A DNA stretch of 28,739 nt from JANMQK01 sp031370485 (GCA_031370485.1 JANMQK010000127.1:1-28739); one strand, 5' to 3'. Numbered from the stretch's first letter, positions 6,732-15,087 are shown. Translations and numbers: made by a program. Notes: generated by a model not told the origin, from the letters alone.

Positions 6732-8252
6732 ATGAGCGACAAAGGAACTCCAAAGACGCCGCATACCGGCCCGTCGGAGTCCGGGGCGGGGCACGCCCAG
6801 CCGCACGGCCCGCCTGATCAGCGCCACGCCCCGGCCGATCGTCCCCACTCGAGACGTCACGGCAAAGGGTGGCGGCGACGGAAGGGCCACGGTCGCGGGC
6901 CGGGGGCTCCGGGAGATCGTGGCCAGGACCCGGCGCGACAGGGGGACAACGCCCCCGCGCGCGAGGGGGGCGAGGCCGCGCACGCTGTCCGCCAGGTGGG
7001 CCACGCGGGCGCCCATCCCACCGAGGCTCCGGTCGAGGCGCGGGGTGTTCTGGAAGTGCTCGGCGACGGCGCGGGATTCCTGCGACAGCCGCAGCGCAAC
7101 TACCGACCCTCCCCCGACGATACCTTCGTCCCCCGCGACCTGGTCGGGCGACTGGGATCCGTCGACGCGCGACAGAACGGCACGGGGATCGAGGGGTGCG
7201 AGATCGAGGGAATGGCGGCGGCCGCGCAGCACCGCGGCGCGCCCGCCCCGCAGCACGGCCACGGAGCACATGGCGGCCAAGGCGGTCAGGGGAGCGGCCG
7301 GGGGGGATCGCGCGCTTCCTCTCCCGGGAACGCCCCGCGCCTGGTCGAGATACTCACGGTCAACGGCCTCCCTGTCGCGGAGTTCTCGCAGCGGCGGCCC
7401 TTCGCGTCGCTGACCTCGATCGACCCTTTCGAGCAGATCCACCTCGAGACCGAGCCTGGCGAGATCTCGACCCGCGTGATCGATCTCCTGACGCCGATCG
7501 GCAAGGGCCAGCGCTGTCTCATCGTTGCCCCTCCCCGGGCCGGCAAGACGACTCTGCTGCAGAAGATCGCCGCGGCGATATCGCACAACTATCCTGAGAT
7601 CCACCTTATCGTTCTGCTCGTGGACGAACGGCCCGAGGAGGTCACCGACATGAAGCGCAGCGTGCGCGGCGAGGTGATCGCCTCGTCCTCGGACGACATG
7701 GCGCGCCACCACGTCTCGGTGGCGCGCATCGTGCTGGAACGGGCCCGCCGCCTGGTCGAGGTCGGACGGGACGTGGTGATCCTGCTCGACTCGCTCACGC
7801 GGCTCGCCCGGGCCCACAACACCGCGACACCGGGCACCGGCCGCACACTCTCCGGCGGCCTCGACGCCCGCACCATGGAGCAGCCGCGCCGGCTGTTCGG
7901 GGCCGCGCGCAAGGCGGAGGAGGGGGGCAGCCTCACGGTCATCGCCACGGCTCTCGTCGACACCGGCTCCCGCATGGACGACGTCATCTTCCAGGAGTTC
8001 AAGGGAACCGGCAACATGGAGCTGGTGCTCGACCGGGCCCTCTTCGAGCAGCGGATCTACCCGGCCGTCGACATCGCCCGCTCGGGGACCCGCAAGGAGG
8101 AGAAGCTGTTCCGGAAGGAGGACCTGCCGCGCATCCACCGCCTGCGGCGGGTGCTGTTCGACATGAAGCCGCATGACGCCATGACCAAGCTGATCGACAA
8201 GCTGTCGAAGTACCCCGCGAACGCCGCCTTCCTCAAGGCCCTGGACGTCTAG
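6732..8252 (+). CDS. rho: Transcription termination factor Rho, atypical N-terminus
   Basis: A 506-residue protein from the ATG at 6732 (an in-frame ATG at 6618 is also possible; neither has a clear ribosome binding site). Residues 1-100 are Pro/Gly/His/Arg-rich and disordered, replacing the usual Rho_N helical domain. The RNA-binding cold-shock-like domain begins at about 103 (RGVLEVLGDGAGFLRQPQRNYRPSPDDTFVP) but is interrupted by an Ala/His/Gly-rich stretch (about 158-200). From about 235 the motor is canonical: IDLLTPIGKGQRCLIVAPPRAGKTTLL (Walker A about 266-274), LLVDERPEEVTDM, DVVILLDSLTRLARA (Walker B), GGLDARTMEQPRRLFGAARKAEEGGSLTVIATALVDTGSRMDDVIFQEFKGTGNMEL and the C-terminal LPRIHRLRRVLF. 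Rho is a hexameric RNA translocase ending untranslated transcripts. The stop codon lies inside the loop of an intrinsic terminator. Confidence 0.95.
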   Translation: MSDKGTPKTPHTGPSESGAGHAQPHGPPDQRHAPADRPHSRRHGKGWRRRKGHGRGPGAPGDRGQDPARQGDNAPAREGGEAAHAVRQVGHAGAHPTEAPVEARGVLEVLGDGAGFLRQPQRNYRPSPDDTFVPRDLVGRLGSVDARQNGTGIEGCEIEGMAAAAQHRGAPAPQHGHGAHGGQGGQGSGRGGSRASSPGNAPRLVEILTVNGLPVAEFSQRRPFASLTSIDPFEQIHLETEPGEISTRVIDLLTPIGKGQRCLIVAPPRAGKTTLLQKIAAAISHNYPEIHLIVLLVDERPEEVTDMKRSVRGEVIASSSDDMARHHVSVARIVLERARRLVEVGRDVVILLDSLTRLARAHNTATPGTGRTLSGGLDARTMEQPRRLFGAARKAEEGGSLTVIATALVDTGSRMDDVIFQEFKGTGNMELVLDRALFEQRIYPAVDIARSGTRKEEKLFRKEDLPRIHRLRRVLFDMKPHDAMTKLIDKLSKYPANAAFLKALDV

Positions 8253-8272
8253 ACCGTCCCGGGGCTTTTTTT
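8238..8272 (+). terminator. Intrinsic terminator overlapping the rho stop codon
   Basis: Arms 8238-8247 and 8255-8265 pair over 10 bp with one bulged C and one G-U, followed by TTTTTTT (8266-8272). The TAG of rho (8250-8252) is in the loop, so a ribosome finishing rho would cover the hairpin. The T-tract abuts the stop of the convergent PilZ gene. Confidence 0.8.
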
Positions 8273-8634
8273 CAGAGGGCGTTCAGGTAGGCCTGGAGGG
8301 TCTTCCGGTCGCGCGGGTCGATCCGCACGAAGGAGAGGGCCATCTCGTAGCGCCGGCCGGGAAGGGCGCCAGGCCTTTCGGTGCAGCGCAGGACCACGGC
8401 CTCGACATCGATCGGCGCAGGATCGGCCAGGTCGCCTCCCACGAGCGTGAAGGTCATCGGGATGCGCACGCCCGCGGCGACCGCGACGTTCGAGGCGCAC
8501 CGCGCTCCTCCGACCGCGATGTCGATGGTCCAGAGCTTCAGGTCCAAGGGGATCCGATCACCCGGGAGGGTGCGGACCTCGAGCATGGCCATGAAGCGAT
8601 GGTGGCGTCTCTTGTCGGAACCGTCAGCCGTCAC
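8272..8634 (-). CDS. PilZ domain protein (probable c-di-GMP receptor)
   Basis: A 120-residue single-domain protein. The N-terminal KRRHHRF gives the RxxxR c-di-GMP-binding motif (Arg9, Arg13). The second motif, normally D/NxSxxG, reads DIAVGG (Asp38 to Gly43), with Ala40 in place of Ser, which may weaken binding. The remaining strands (IPMTFTLVGG, IDVEAVVLRCTE, YEMALSFVRIDPRDRKTLQAYL) match a PilZ barrel and its last helix. The start is GTG at 8634; the next ATG (8592) would remove the RxxxR motif. It converges on rho with the stop touching the rho terminator. Its output partner cannot be told from context. Confidence 0.75.
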   Translation of the reverse strand: MTADGSDKRRHHRFMAMLEVRTLPGDRIPLDLKLWTIDIAVGGARCASNVAVAAGVRIPMTFTLVGGDLADPAPIDVEAVVLRCTERPGALPGRRYEMALSFVRIDPRDRKTLQAYLNAL

Positions 8635-8743
8635 GCCGTCGTCTCGGTGAGGAACGCCCCGGCGCCCACCCTCCTGACGGGAGCGGAGCCTCGCATAAGC
8701 GGGGATCGTACCACGAACGGTCCGGAGGTGCGGCCCGCCGGTG

Positions 8744-10561
8744 TCACCGGGAGAAATGGAACGGAACGCTCGTGACCACGACCCCCGGCCGGAACAGCAG
8801 CGCGCCCTTGATCAGGAACGCGGACTGGTTGTGAAACAGCCCCTCCCACCAGTGTGCGGTGACGAACTCCGGCAGCACGACCGTGACCATCTCGTTGCGC
8901 CGCTTCCCGTGCATCAGGTCGTCGATGTGGTCCACGAGCGGCTGGATAATCGACCGGTAGGGTGATTCAAGGATCTTTAGCGGCACGCCACCCCCCCACG
9001 TCTTCCACTGCGCGCGGATCTGCTCGACGCGGTCGGGGTCGAGGGCGACATGGACCGCCTCGACCTCGTGGGCGATCGACCTGGCGTAGCGCAGGGCATA
9101 CACCGTCGCGCGATTGACCGCCGAGATCGGGACGATCGCAGTGTGGCGGATCGGGCGATCGGGCTCGATCTCGATGAGGGACAGCTGGCTCCGCACGTAG
9201 AAGTAGTGCCGATGGGTGCGGAGGAACGCCACGACAAACACCGGGATCAGCACGATCACGATCCAGGCCCCATGGCTGAACTTCGTGATGGCGATGACGA
9301 CCAGGGCCCCGGCCGTCGCCACCGCGCCCATGGCGTTGATGGCGGCGTGCATGCGGAACCGCCCGTCGCGAATCCGCAGATGGCGGCGCACCATGCCCGA
9401 CTGCGACAGGGTGAACGCCAGGAAAACGCCGACCGCGTAAAGCGGGATCAGCGCGTGCGTGTCCCCCTGGAAGAAGATGATCAGGAACCCAGCGGCCCCC
9501 GACAGAAGCAGGATGCCGTTCGAGAAGACCAGGCGGTCTCCCATGTTGGACAGCTGGCGCGGCAGGAAGCGGTCGCGCGCCAGGAAAGACGCCAGCCGCG
9601 GGAAATCGGAGTACGCGGTGTTCGCCGCCACCATCAGGATCGCCGCGGTGGCGGCCTGCAGGAAGTAGTACAGCGGACCGGTGCCGAAGACCGCCCTGCC
9701 AAGCTGCGATATGACCGTCTGCCCTGCGCCCGGAACCACCTCGTACTGGTTCGCCAGGTAGCTCGTCCCGAGGAAGAACGCCCCCAGGATCACCCCCATG
9801 ATCATCAGGGTGCGGGAGGCGTTTCTGGACTCGGGAGGCCGGAACGCCTGGATGCCGTCGCTGATCGCCTCGATCCCCGTCAGTGCGGCGCAGCCGGACG
9901 AGAAGGCCCGCAGCAGCAGGAAGAGGGTCAGAGTGTGGGACACCTCGGGCAGCTGCGCGGCGGGAGCTTCGATGGGCGGAAGCCCGAGCGATGTCCGTAC
10001 GAGCCCGGTGATGAGGAGAAGCACCATCCCCGAGATGAACAGGTAGGTCGGGACTGAGAAGATCCTGCCCGACTGGCGCACGCCGCGCAGGTTACCGACC
10101 GAAAGGACCGCGATGAAGGTCAGCCCGATCGCCACCCGGTGCGTCGAAAGCGCGGGCATCGCCGAGACCAGCGCCGCCACACCGGCTGCCGCGGACACTG
10201 CCACCGTCAGGACGTAGTCGATCAGGAGCGCCGCTCCCGCCACGAGACCCGGCATCGTGCCGAGATTCTCCCGCGCCACGATGTAGGAGCCTCCTCCCCC
10301 GGGGTAGGCGTGCACCGTCTGGCGGTACGACGTCACCAGGATCGCGAGGAGGAGGACGATCAGCCCCGAGATCGGCAGCGAGCGGCTCAGGGCCGCGGTC
10401 CCCGCGAGGCTCAGGACAAGGAGAATCTCGTCCGTGGCGTAGGCCACGGAGGAGAGGGCGTCGGAGGAGAAGACGGCGAGCGCCGTCGGGATACCGAGCC
10501 GCTCCTCCTTGGCCCTCGAGGTCTCGAGAGGGGTTCCCACGAACCAGCGCTTCCAGGTCAT
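8744..10561 (-). CDS. KimA-like potassium/proton symporter (APC superfamily)
   Basis: A 605-residue protein with about 12 membrane helices (residues ~40-450) and a cytosolic C-terminal domain (~460-605). The entry sequence ERLGIPTALAVFSSDALSSVAYATDEILLVL and the first core helix are hallmarks of the KimA/YdaO branch of amino-acid-permease-fold transporters, which import K+ with H+ and are often inhibited by c-di-AMP binding at the C-terminal domain. Further helices read HAYPGGGGSYIVARENLG and GIEAISDGIQAFRPPESRNASRTL. An amino-acid substrate cannot be excluded. I use the ATG at 10561 because it lies one base after the uppP stop; an ATG at 10594 would overlap uppP by 32 bases. It should be co-transcribed with uppP. 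Confidence 0.8.
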   Translation of the reverse strand: MTWKRWFVGTPLETSRAKEERLGIPTALAVFSSDALSSVAYATDEILLVLSLAGTAALSRSLPISGLIVLLLAILVTSYRQTVHAYPGGGGSYIVARENLGTMPGLVAGAALLIDYVLTVAVSAAAGVAALVSAMPALSTHRVAIGLTFIAVLSVGNLRGVRQSGRIFSVPTYLFISGMVLLLITGLVRTSLGLPPIEAPAAQLPEVSHTLTLFLLLRAFSSGCAALTGIEAISDGIQAFRPPESRNASRTLMIMGVILGAFFLGTSYLANQYEVVPGAGQTVISQLGRAVFGTGPLYYFLQAATAAILMVAANTAYSDFPRLASFLARDRFLPRQLSNMGDRLVFSNGILLLSGAAGFLIIFFQGDTHALIPLYAVGVFLAFTLSQSGMVRRHLRIRDGRFRMHAAINAMGAVATAGALVVIAITKFSHGAWIVIVLIPVFVVAFLRTHRHYFYVRSQLSLIEIEPDRPIRHTAIVPISAVNRATVYALRYARSIAHEVEAVHVALDPDRVEQIRAQWKTWGGGVPLKILESPYRSIIQPLVDHIDDLMHGKRRNEMVTVVLPEFVTAHWWEGLFHNQSAFLIKGALLFRPGVVVTSVPFHFSR

Positions 10562-10562
10562 G

Positions 10563-11357
10563 TCACCGGACCAGCCAGTAGATCGCGGGTGCAATCAGGA
10601 TGCGGTACCAGCCGAACGGCCGGAGCGTGAAGCGCCCCAGGAGCGCCACGAAGGAGCGGACCGCCACGGCCGCCGCCAGGAGGGCGACGAGGAACCCGAC
10701 CGCGAACGGCACGATGTCCCCCGCGACGAGCAACTCGCGGCTCTTGAGCAGATCGTAGAGTGTCGCGGCCACCATCACCGGAACGGCGGCGAGGAACGAA
10801 TAGGTGACGGCCGCCTTGCGCTCGACCCCCAGCACCAAGCCTCCGATGATCGTCGCGGCCGACCGGGAAACCCCCGGCCAGAGCGCGAGGCACTGGAACA
10901 GTCCGATACAAAGCGCCTGGGTCCATCCCAGTTCGTCGACGGTCGCCGTGACCGCCGCCGGCAGGTAATTCTCAATCAAAAGGATGCCGACACCCCCCGC
11001 CAGGAGCGCCACCGCCACCGTCCCGGGCGTGAAGAGATGCCGCTTGATGAGGTCGTGGAACAGGTAGCCCGCCACCAGGGCCGGGGCCGTGGTCACCGCC
11101 AGGAGGCCGCAGCCTCGCAGCCCGGCGAAACCGCCCGCGCCCCCCGGACGGAGCAGGCCCAGGAAGCGGCGCCACTCCAGCAGGACAACGGCCAGGATGG
11201 CCCCGAGCTGGATGAAGATCTCGAAGGTGCTGGCGCGCTCCCCCTGGAACCCCAGAAGCCGCCCGGCCACGATGAGGTGCCCCGTGGAGGAAACCGGGAT
11301 GAACTCGGTCACCCCCTCCACGATCCCAAGCAGGACCGCGATCCAGATGATACCCAT
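10563..11357 (-). CDS. uppP: Undecaprenyl-diphosphatase UppP (BacA family)
   Basis: A 264-residue polytopic membrane protein of normal length. The two catalytic signatures are present: GIVEGVTEFIPVSSTGHLIV (residues 11-30) with the paired Glu and Ser/His, and LWPGVSRSAATIIGGL (158-173) with the essential Arg. It removes a phosphate from undecaprenyl diphosphate to recycle the lipid carrier for peptidoglycan and other envelope polymers; overexpression gives bacitracin resistance. The ATG at 11357 has no Shine-Dalgarno and lies eight bases after a promoter -10 box, so the mRNA may be leaderless. The downstream KimA-like gene starts one base after the uppP stop. Confidence 0.95.
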   Translation of the reverse strand: MGIIWIAVLLGIVEGVTEFIPVSSTGHLIVAGRLLGFQGERASTFEIFIQLGAILAVVLLEWRRFLGLLRPGGAGGFAGLRGCGLLAVTTAPALVAGYLFHDLIKRHLFTPGTVAVALLAGGVGILLIENYLPAAVTATVDELGWTQALCIGLFQCLALWPGVSRSAATIIGGLVLGVERKAAVTYSFLAAVPVMVAATLYDLLKSRELLVAGDIVPFAVGFLVALLAAAVAVRSFVALLGRFTLRPFGWYRILIAPAIYWLVR

Positions 11358-11365
11358 GGCGGCGG

Positions 11366-11395
11366 AGCGTACCCCGAGGCCGGTCGCGCGTGCAA
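11366..11395 (-). promoter_or_regulatory. Candidate promoter of uppP-kimA, leaderless geometry
   Basis: On the minus strand: TTGCAC (11395-11390), an 18-bp spacer, TACGCT (11371-11366), then eight bases to the ATG at 11357. The -10 match is modest (3 of 6) but the spacing copies that of rarA and the S9 peptidase gene. Confidence 0.4.
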
Positions 11396-11459
11396 GTCGC
11401 GGGGAAGGACCGGTGTGAAGGACCGCGGGAGGGATTCCCGCGCGGGGCGGGTCGCCCTG

Positions 11460-12458
11460 TCAGGTCTGCCGGGGACGATCCGCGGAGGGCCTGTGCGCCC
11501 TCCGGTCGAAGTCATCCCTCGGTGTGCCCAGCTGATGCATCTCCTTGATCCCGGTGATCTCGACAAGGACGCCGTGCCAGGCGATCGGCTGCCCGGAGGG
11601 ATCCCGGACCAGGACCGCCTCGTCGCGGAACCAGCGTATCTCGCCGCGCCGGTCGAGCAGCCTGTATTCCGCGGCCGCGAAGCTGCGCCCCAGCGCCGCC
11701 GTCTCGGCGCGATCGATGAGCGCGTCCATGTCGGCGGGATGCACCAGCTTCATGAAGAAGCAGCCGTCGTCCACCCACTCCTTCGGGGAATACCCAAGCG
11801 TGGCCTGCGTCTGCGGGCTGACGTAGATCGTCCGGTAGGGCGCTTCGACTTCACACGTATAGATGATCGCCGGGATGTGCTCGACCAGGCTCCGGAAGCG
11901 GCCTTCCGTCTCGGCCAGGCGGGAGAGAAGGCGTGAGTTCTCAAGGGCCACGGCGGCGAAGTTGGCGAAGTGCCGGGCCAGCCGGACCTCGCCGCGCGTC
12001 CACAGCCGGGGCCTGCGGCTGACCAGGATGAGCAGGCCGAAGCTCTGGCCGGCGCTTCGCAGGGGGAGATAGACGATGCTGCCAATGGAAAGAAGCGTCC
12101 TGGCCCGGGGGTCCACCCGCCGATCGCCGGCGGCGCGGGAGATGACGATGACCTTTCGGGCCTTGAGCGCCTGGCGCGCGGCGGAGGATTGCGGCAGCTG
12201 GCAGCGAATCCGCGGCGCGTCGGGCGGGTGGCTCCCCGAGCTGACGACTCCGTAAAGCTCCTGGTCGTACTTGTCCACCAGCGCGATGTGCGCCGAATGT
12301 ACTCCGACGATCTCCGCCGCGGCATCGACGATGGTCTGCAGGGTGCCCCGCTCGCTGCCGAGCTTGGCAATCTCCGCGGCCAATCGACAGAGACGTTCGA
12401 GATTTCTCTTGTCGCGCCGAAGATCGTGAATTGTTTTCGTGTGTGTGACCCGTGGCAT
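11460..12458 (-). CDS. GAF-PAS sensory protein without an output domain
   Basis: A 332-residue soluble protein. A short coiled segment (about 8-30, DLRRDKRNLERLCRLAAEIAKL) leads to a GAF domain (~30-165; ends GLLILVSRRPRLWTRGEVRLARHFANFAAVALENSRL). A PAS domain with its PAC motif follows (~180-310; FRSLVEHIPAIIYTCEVE ... TQATLGYSPKEWV ... YRLLDRRGEIRWFRDEAVLVRDPSGQPIAWHGVLVEITGIKE). The chain then stops after ~25 residues, with no kinase, GGDEF or HTH domain. It may act with a separate partner or be a truncated kinase. I chose the ATG at 12458 (GGGGGAG upstream) over a TTG at 12491: the AGGAGG before the TTG would lie at or before the transcription start of the promoter at 12501-12529. Confidence 0.75.
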   Translation of the reverse strand: MPRVTHTKTIHDLRRDKRNLERLCRLAAEIAKLGSERGTLQTIVDAAAEIVGVHSAHIALVDKYDQELYGVVSSGSHPPDAPRIRCQLPQSSAARQALKARKVIVISRAAGDRRVDPRARTLLSIGSIVYLPLRSAGQSFGLLILVSRRPRLWTRGEVRLARHFANFAAVALENSRLLSRLAETEGRFRSLVEHIPAIIYTCEVEAPYRTIYVSPQTQATLGYSPKEWVDDGCFFMKLVHPADMDALIDRAETAALGRSFAAAEYRLLDRRGEIRWFRDEAVLVRDPSGQPIAWHGVLVEITGIKEMHQLGTPRDDFDRRAHRPSADRPRQT

Positions 12459-12500
12459 CCGGGGAACTCCCCCTGCGCTGCCAACAACCAAGTGGCCTCC

Positions 12501-12529
12501 TATCTACCGCGAGAACCCCCATAAGTCAA
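12501..12529 (-). promoter_or_regulatory. Candidate promoter of the GAF-PAS gene
   Basis: On the minus strand: TTGACT (12529-12524), a 17-bp spacer, TAGATA (12506-12501). Its start near 12494 gives a ~36-nt leader to the ATG at 12458. Confidence 0.5.
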
Positions 12530-12565
12530 CATCCAACCGTCCCAGGCCTTCCTGGAGCGTAGTGC

Positions 12566-12583
12566 GGCGGCCCCCGGGCCGCC
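12566..12583. repeat. Perfect 8-bp inverted repeat next to structured repeat copy 2
   Basis: GGCGGCCC (12566-12573), CC, GGGCCGCC (12576-12583). It sits between the divergent GAF-PAS promoter and the structured repeat and has no counterpart beside copy 1. It has no T-tract. A regulator site or extra hairpin is possible. Confidence 0.3.
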
Positions 12584-12703
12584 TGAGACGGAGCGCCGGG
12601 GCCTCTCCGCGCGATCTTCAGCGCGGAGGGCGGCGCGTAGCGAAGCGAGGGGAGAGACGCGCAGCGTCCCGGACCCGTGCCCGGCGACTGCAGGGCACGG
12701 CGC
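12584..12703 (+). repeat. Structured three-hairpin repeat, copy 2
   Basis: Homologous to 6411-6533. Stem 1: arms 12603-12612 and 12621-12630 (loop GATCTTCA), 9 Watson-Crick pairs and one U-G. Stem 2: arms 12656-12660 and 12664-12668 (loop GCA). Stem 3: arms 12676-12682 and 12693-12699, seven perfect pairs. Relative to copy 1, stem 1 changes G-C to U-A and stem 2 changes U-A to A-U, both compensatory. The wobble pairs in both copies are valid only if the plus strand is the RNA. It ends ~21 bases before the -35 box of the S9 peptidase promoter. Confidence 0.65.
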
Positions 12704-12723
12704 TCACCGCGTCGAGGCGTTGC

Positions 12724-12753
12724 TTGACAGGCGGCGGGCATCCGGCCTATACG
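12724..12753 (+). promoter_or_regulatory. Promoter of the S9 peptidase gene, leaderless geometry
   Basis: A perfect TTGACA (12724-12729), an 18-bp spacer and TATACG (12748-12753). Seven bases separate it from the GTG start at 12761, so the mRNA should begin at the start codon. Confidence 0.65.
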
Positions 12754-12760
12754 AGGCGGC

Positions 12761-14989
12761 GTGTCTAGGGTCCGTTGGCTCGGCGTGGCGCTCACTCTGG
12801 CTCTGGGGGTGACGATGGGGTCTACTGCGCTTCGTTCCACCACCAGGAAATCGTCCGCCCGGCTGGATCTCGCCCGGGTGGCGGCCTTCCCACCCCCCGG
12901 CAGCCTCCGGACCGGGGGCTTCCGGTTCACCCACGACGGCCATCATCTTTATTACCTGGGCCCCGAGGGGGATGGGACCGCCCGCGCGCTGGTCCGCGAA
13001 GAGGTGGAAACGGGGTCCCGCCAGGTCGTCGGGCGTCCGGACTCGGGAGCCGGGGAGAAGGCCTCGCTGTCGCACGAGGAGATCCTGCGCCGCGAGAGGC
13101 TGCGGATCCGCGAATCGGGGATCACGCAATTCGTCGTCGCCTCCCGGGCGGACGTCGCGGTCTACGCCTTCAACAGCGACCTCTGGCTGGCGCGGCCCGG
13201 AAAGGAGCCGCTCCGCCTGACCGAGACGCCGGCCGCCGAGGTCGACCCGCAACTGTCCCGCGACGGGCGTCAGCTCGGCTTCGTGCGCGAGGGGGATCTC
13301 TACGTCATGGATCTCGAGTCGCGCGCGGAAACGCGCCTCACGCAGGGGGCCGCGGACGGCGTGACCCACGGCCTCGCCGAGTACATCGCCCAGGAGGAGA
13401 TGGGCCGGCCCTCGGGGTTCTGGTGGTCCTCCGACGGCGCGCGGATCGCGTACACCGAGGTTGACGAGACGTATATCCCCGTCTACCCCATCGTCCACCA
13501 GGGAGAGAAGATCTGGGAGGTCGACTCCTGGCATTACCCCTTCGCCGGCGGCGCGAACGCGAAGGTCAGGCTCGGGGTCATCCCCTCCTCCGGCGGTGCG
13601 ACGCTCTGGCTGTCACTTGCCCCCGAAGGCGAGGAAGTCTATCTGGCCCGCGTCGCCTGGGAGCCCGGCGGCGGGCTTCTCGTCCAGACCGAGAGCCGCG
13701 ACCAGAAAACGCTGCGGCTTCTACGCTTTGACCCTGACACCGGGAAATCGAAGGTCCTGCTGGAGGACCGCTCGGAAAGCTGGATCAACCTGCACGACGA
13801 CCTGACGCCGCTCGAGGACGGGCGCTTTCTCTGGTCGAGCGAAACGAGCGGCTACCGCCACCTCGAGCTGCGCGGCCGGGACGGGGCGCTGCTCCGCCGC
13901 CTGACCTCGGGGGACTGGCCGGTAGACAAGATCGAAGGGGTGGACGAAGCGGGACGGTCGGTGTATTTCAGCGCCGGGAAGGAGGGCCCGCTGCAGCGCC
14001 AGCTCTACCGGGTCTCCCTCGAGGGCGGAGCCCTGGAGCGCGTGACCCCCGAGGCGGGCTTCCATGCCCCGGTCCTGTCGCCCGACGGCCGCTGGTTCGT
14101 CGACGTCTACGACAGCGCCGCGACACCGCCCCGTGCCGACCTCAAGGATCGCTCCGGGCGCGGCGTGCGCGTCATCGAGTCGGGCGACGACGCCGAGGTC
14201 AAGGCGCTCGCGCTCCGCCCGCCCAGCTTCGTGACGCTCAAGGCCGAGGACGGCACGGTGCTCCACGGCGCGATCTACGCGCCCCCTGCGATGAAGGCGG
14301 GGCGCCGCTATCCCGTAATCGTCCGGGTCTATGGAGGACCCACGGCACAGGAGGTCAAGGACTCATGGACGCTGACCCAGGATCTGCGCGCCCAGTACCT
14401 GGCGCGGCAGGGGTACGTCGTCTTCCGGCTCGACAATCGCGGCAGCCCGCGCCGGGGCCGCGCGTTCGAATCGTCGATCCTGCGGCGGCTGGGATCGGTG
14501 GAGGTCCGGGACCAGATCGCCGGCGCGCGCTATCTTGCGGGTCTTCCCTACGTGGACGGATCGCGTCTCGGCATCTACGGCTGGTCGTATGGCGGGTACA
14601 TGGCGGCACGCTGCATGCTCGTGGCTCCGGAGCTATTTCGGGCGGGAGTCGCCGGAGCGCCGGTGACCGACTGGGACGGCTACGACACCCATTACACCGA
14701 ACGATACATGGGCCGGCCCCAGGAGAACGAGGCCGGGTACCGCGAAAGCTCTCTTCTGCCCCTCGCCCCGAGACTCAAGGGGAAGCTCCTTCTCATCCAC
14801 GGCATGGTCGACGAGAACGTCCACTTCCGTCACACCGCCCGGCTGATACACGCGCTGAACGCGGCGCGCGTCCCCTACGACACTCTCATCTTCCCCGAAG
14901 AGCGGCACCTGCCCCGCCGCGAGGAGGACCGCGTATTCATGGAGCAGCGGCTCCTCGACCATTTCGATCGCCACCTCAAGCGGCGCTGA
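12761..14989 (+). CDS. Exported S9 family prolyl oligopeptidase (DPP IV-like)
   Basis: A 742-residue protein. Residues 1-25 form a signal peptide (MSRVRWLGVALTLALGVTMGSTA). Residues ~35-490 are a beta-propeller of the DPP IV N-terminal type, with repeated LSRDGRQLGFVREGDLYVMDLES blades and the paired glutamates in EYIAQEEMGRPSGFWWSSDGARIAY that in DPP IV bind the substrate N-terminus. Residues ~510-742 are an alpha/beta hydrolase with GWSYGGY (Ser609), HGMVDENVHF (Asp684) and His716, a complete triad. It should cleave X-Pro or X-Ala dipeptides from peptide N-termini in the periplasm or outside the cell. The start is GTG at 12761, right after the promoter; later starts would lose the basic n-region of the signal peptide. 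Confidence 0.9.
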   Translation: MSRVRWLGVALTLALGVTMGSTALRSTTRKSSARLDLARVAAFPPPGSLRTGGFRFTHDGHHLYYLGPEGDGTARALVREEVETGSRQVVGRPDSGAGEKASLSHEEILRRERLRIRESGITQFVVASRADVAVYAFNSDLWLARPGKEPLRLTETPAAEVDPQLSRDGRQLGFVREGDLYVMDLESRAETRLTQGAADGVTHGLAEYIAQEEMGRPSGFWWSSDGARIAYTEVDETYIPVYPIVHQGEKIWEVDSWHYPFAGGANAKVRLGVIPSSGGATLWLSLAPEGEEVYLARVAWEPGGGLLVQTESRDQKTLRLLRFDPDTGKSKVLLEDRSESWINLHDDLTPLEDGRFLWSSETSGYRHLELRGRDGALLRRLTSGDWPVDKIEGVDEAGRSVYFSAGKEGPLQRQLYRVSLEGGALERVTPEAGFHAPVLSPDGRWFVDVYDSAATPPRADLKDRSGRGVRVIESGDDAEVKALALRPPSFVTLKAEDGTVLHGAIYAPPAMKAGRRYPVIVRVYGGPTAQEVKDSWTLTQDLRAQYLARQGYVVFRLDNRGSPRRGRAFESSILRRLGSVEVRDQIAGARYLAGLPYVDGSRLGIYGWSYGGYMAARCMLVAPELFRAGVAGAPVTDWDGYDTHYTERYMGRPQENEAGYRESSLLPLAPRLKGKLLLIHGMVDENVHFRHTARLIHALNAARVPYDTLIFPEERHLPRREEDRVFMEQRLLDHFDRHLKRR

Positions 14990-15019
14990 TCCTCCCGGCG
15001 GGCGGGTGGTCGCCGCCCC

Positions 15020-15058
15020 AAAAAGCAATCGGGCCGCCCCCTTGCGGGAACGGCCCGA
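15020..15058 (-). terminator. Intrinsic terminator of the cold shock gene
   Basis: Arms 15029-15036 and 15051-15058 pair perfectly over 8 bp (TCGGGCCG/CGGCCCGA) with further C/G pairing inside. On the minus strand TTGCTTTTT follows (15028-15020). It lies ~30 bases after the csp stop codon. Confidence 0.8.
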
Positions 15059-15087
15059 AAACCTAAACCCTGTAGCCGATAGGCGAT

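Noticed and set aside
6588..8174. 528-codon minus-strand open frame
   Set aside because: Antisense to rho, whose protein is unmistakable; no domain seen in the antisense frame.
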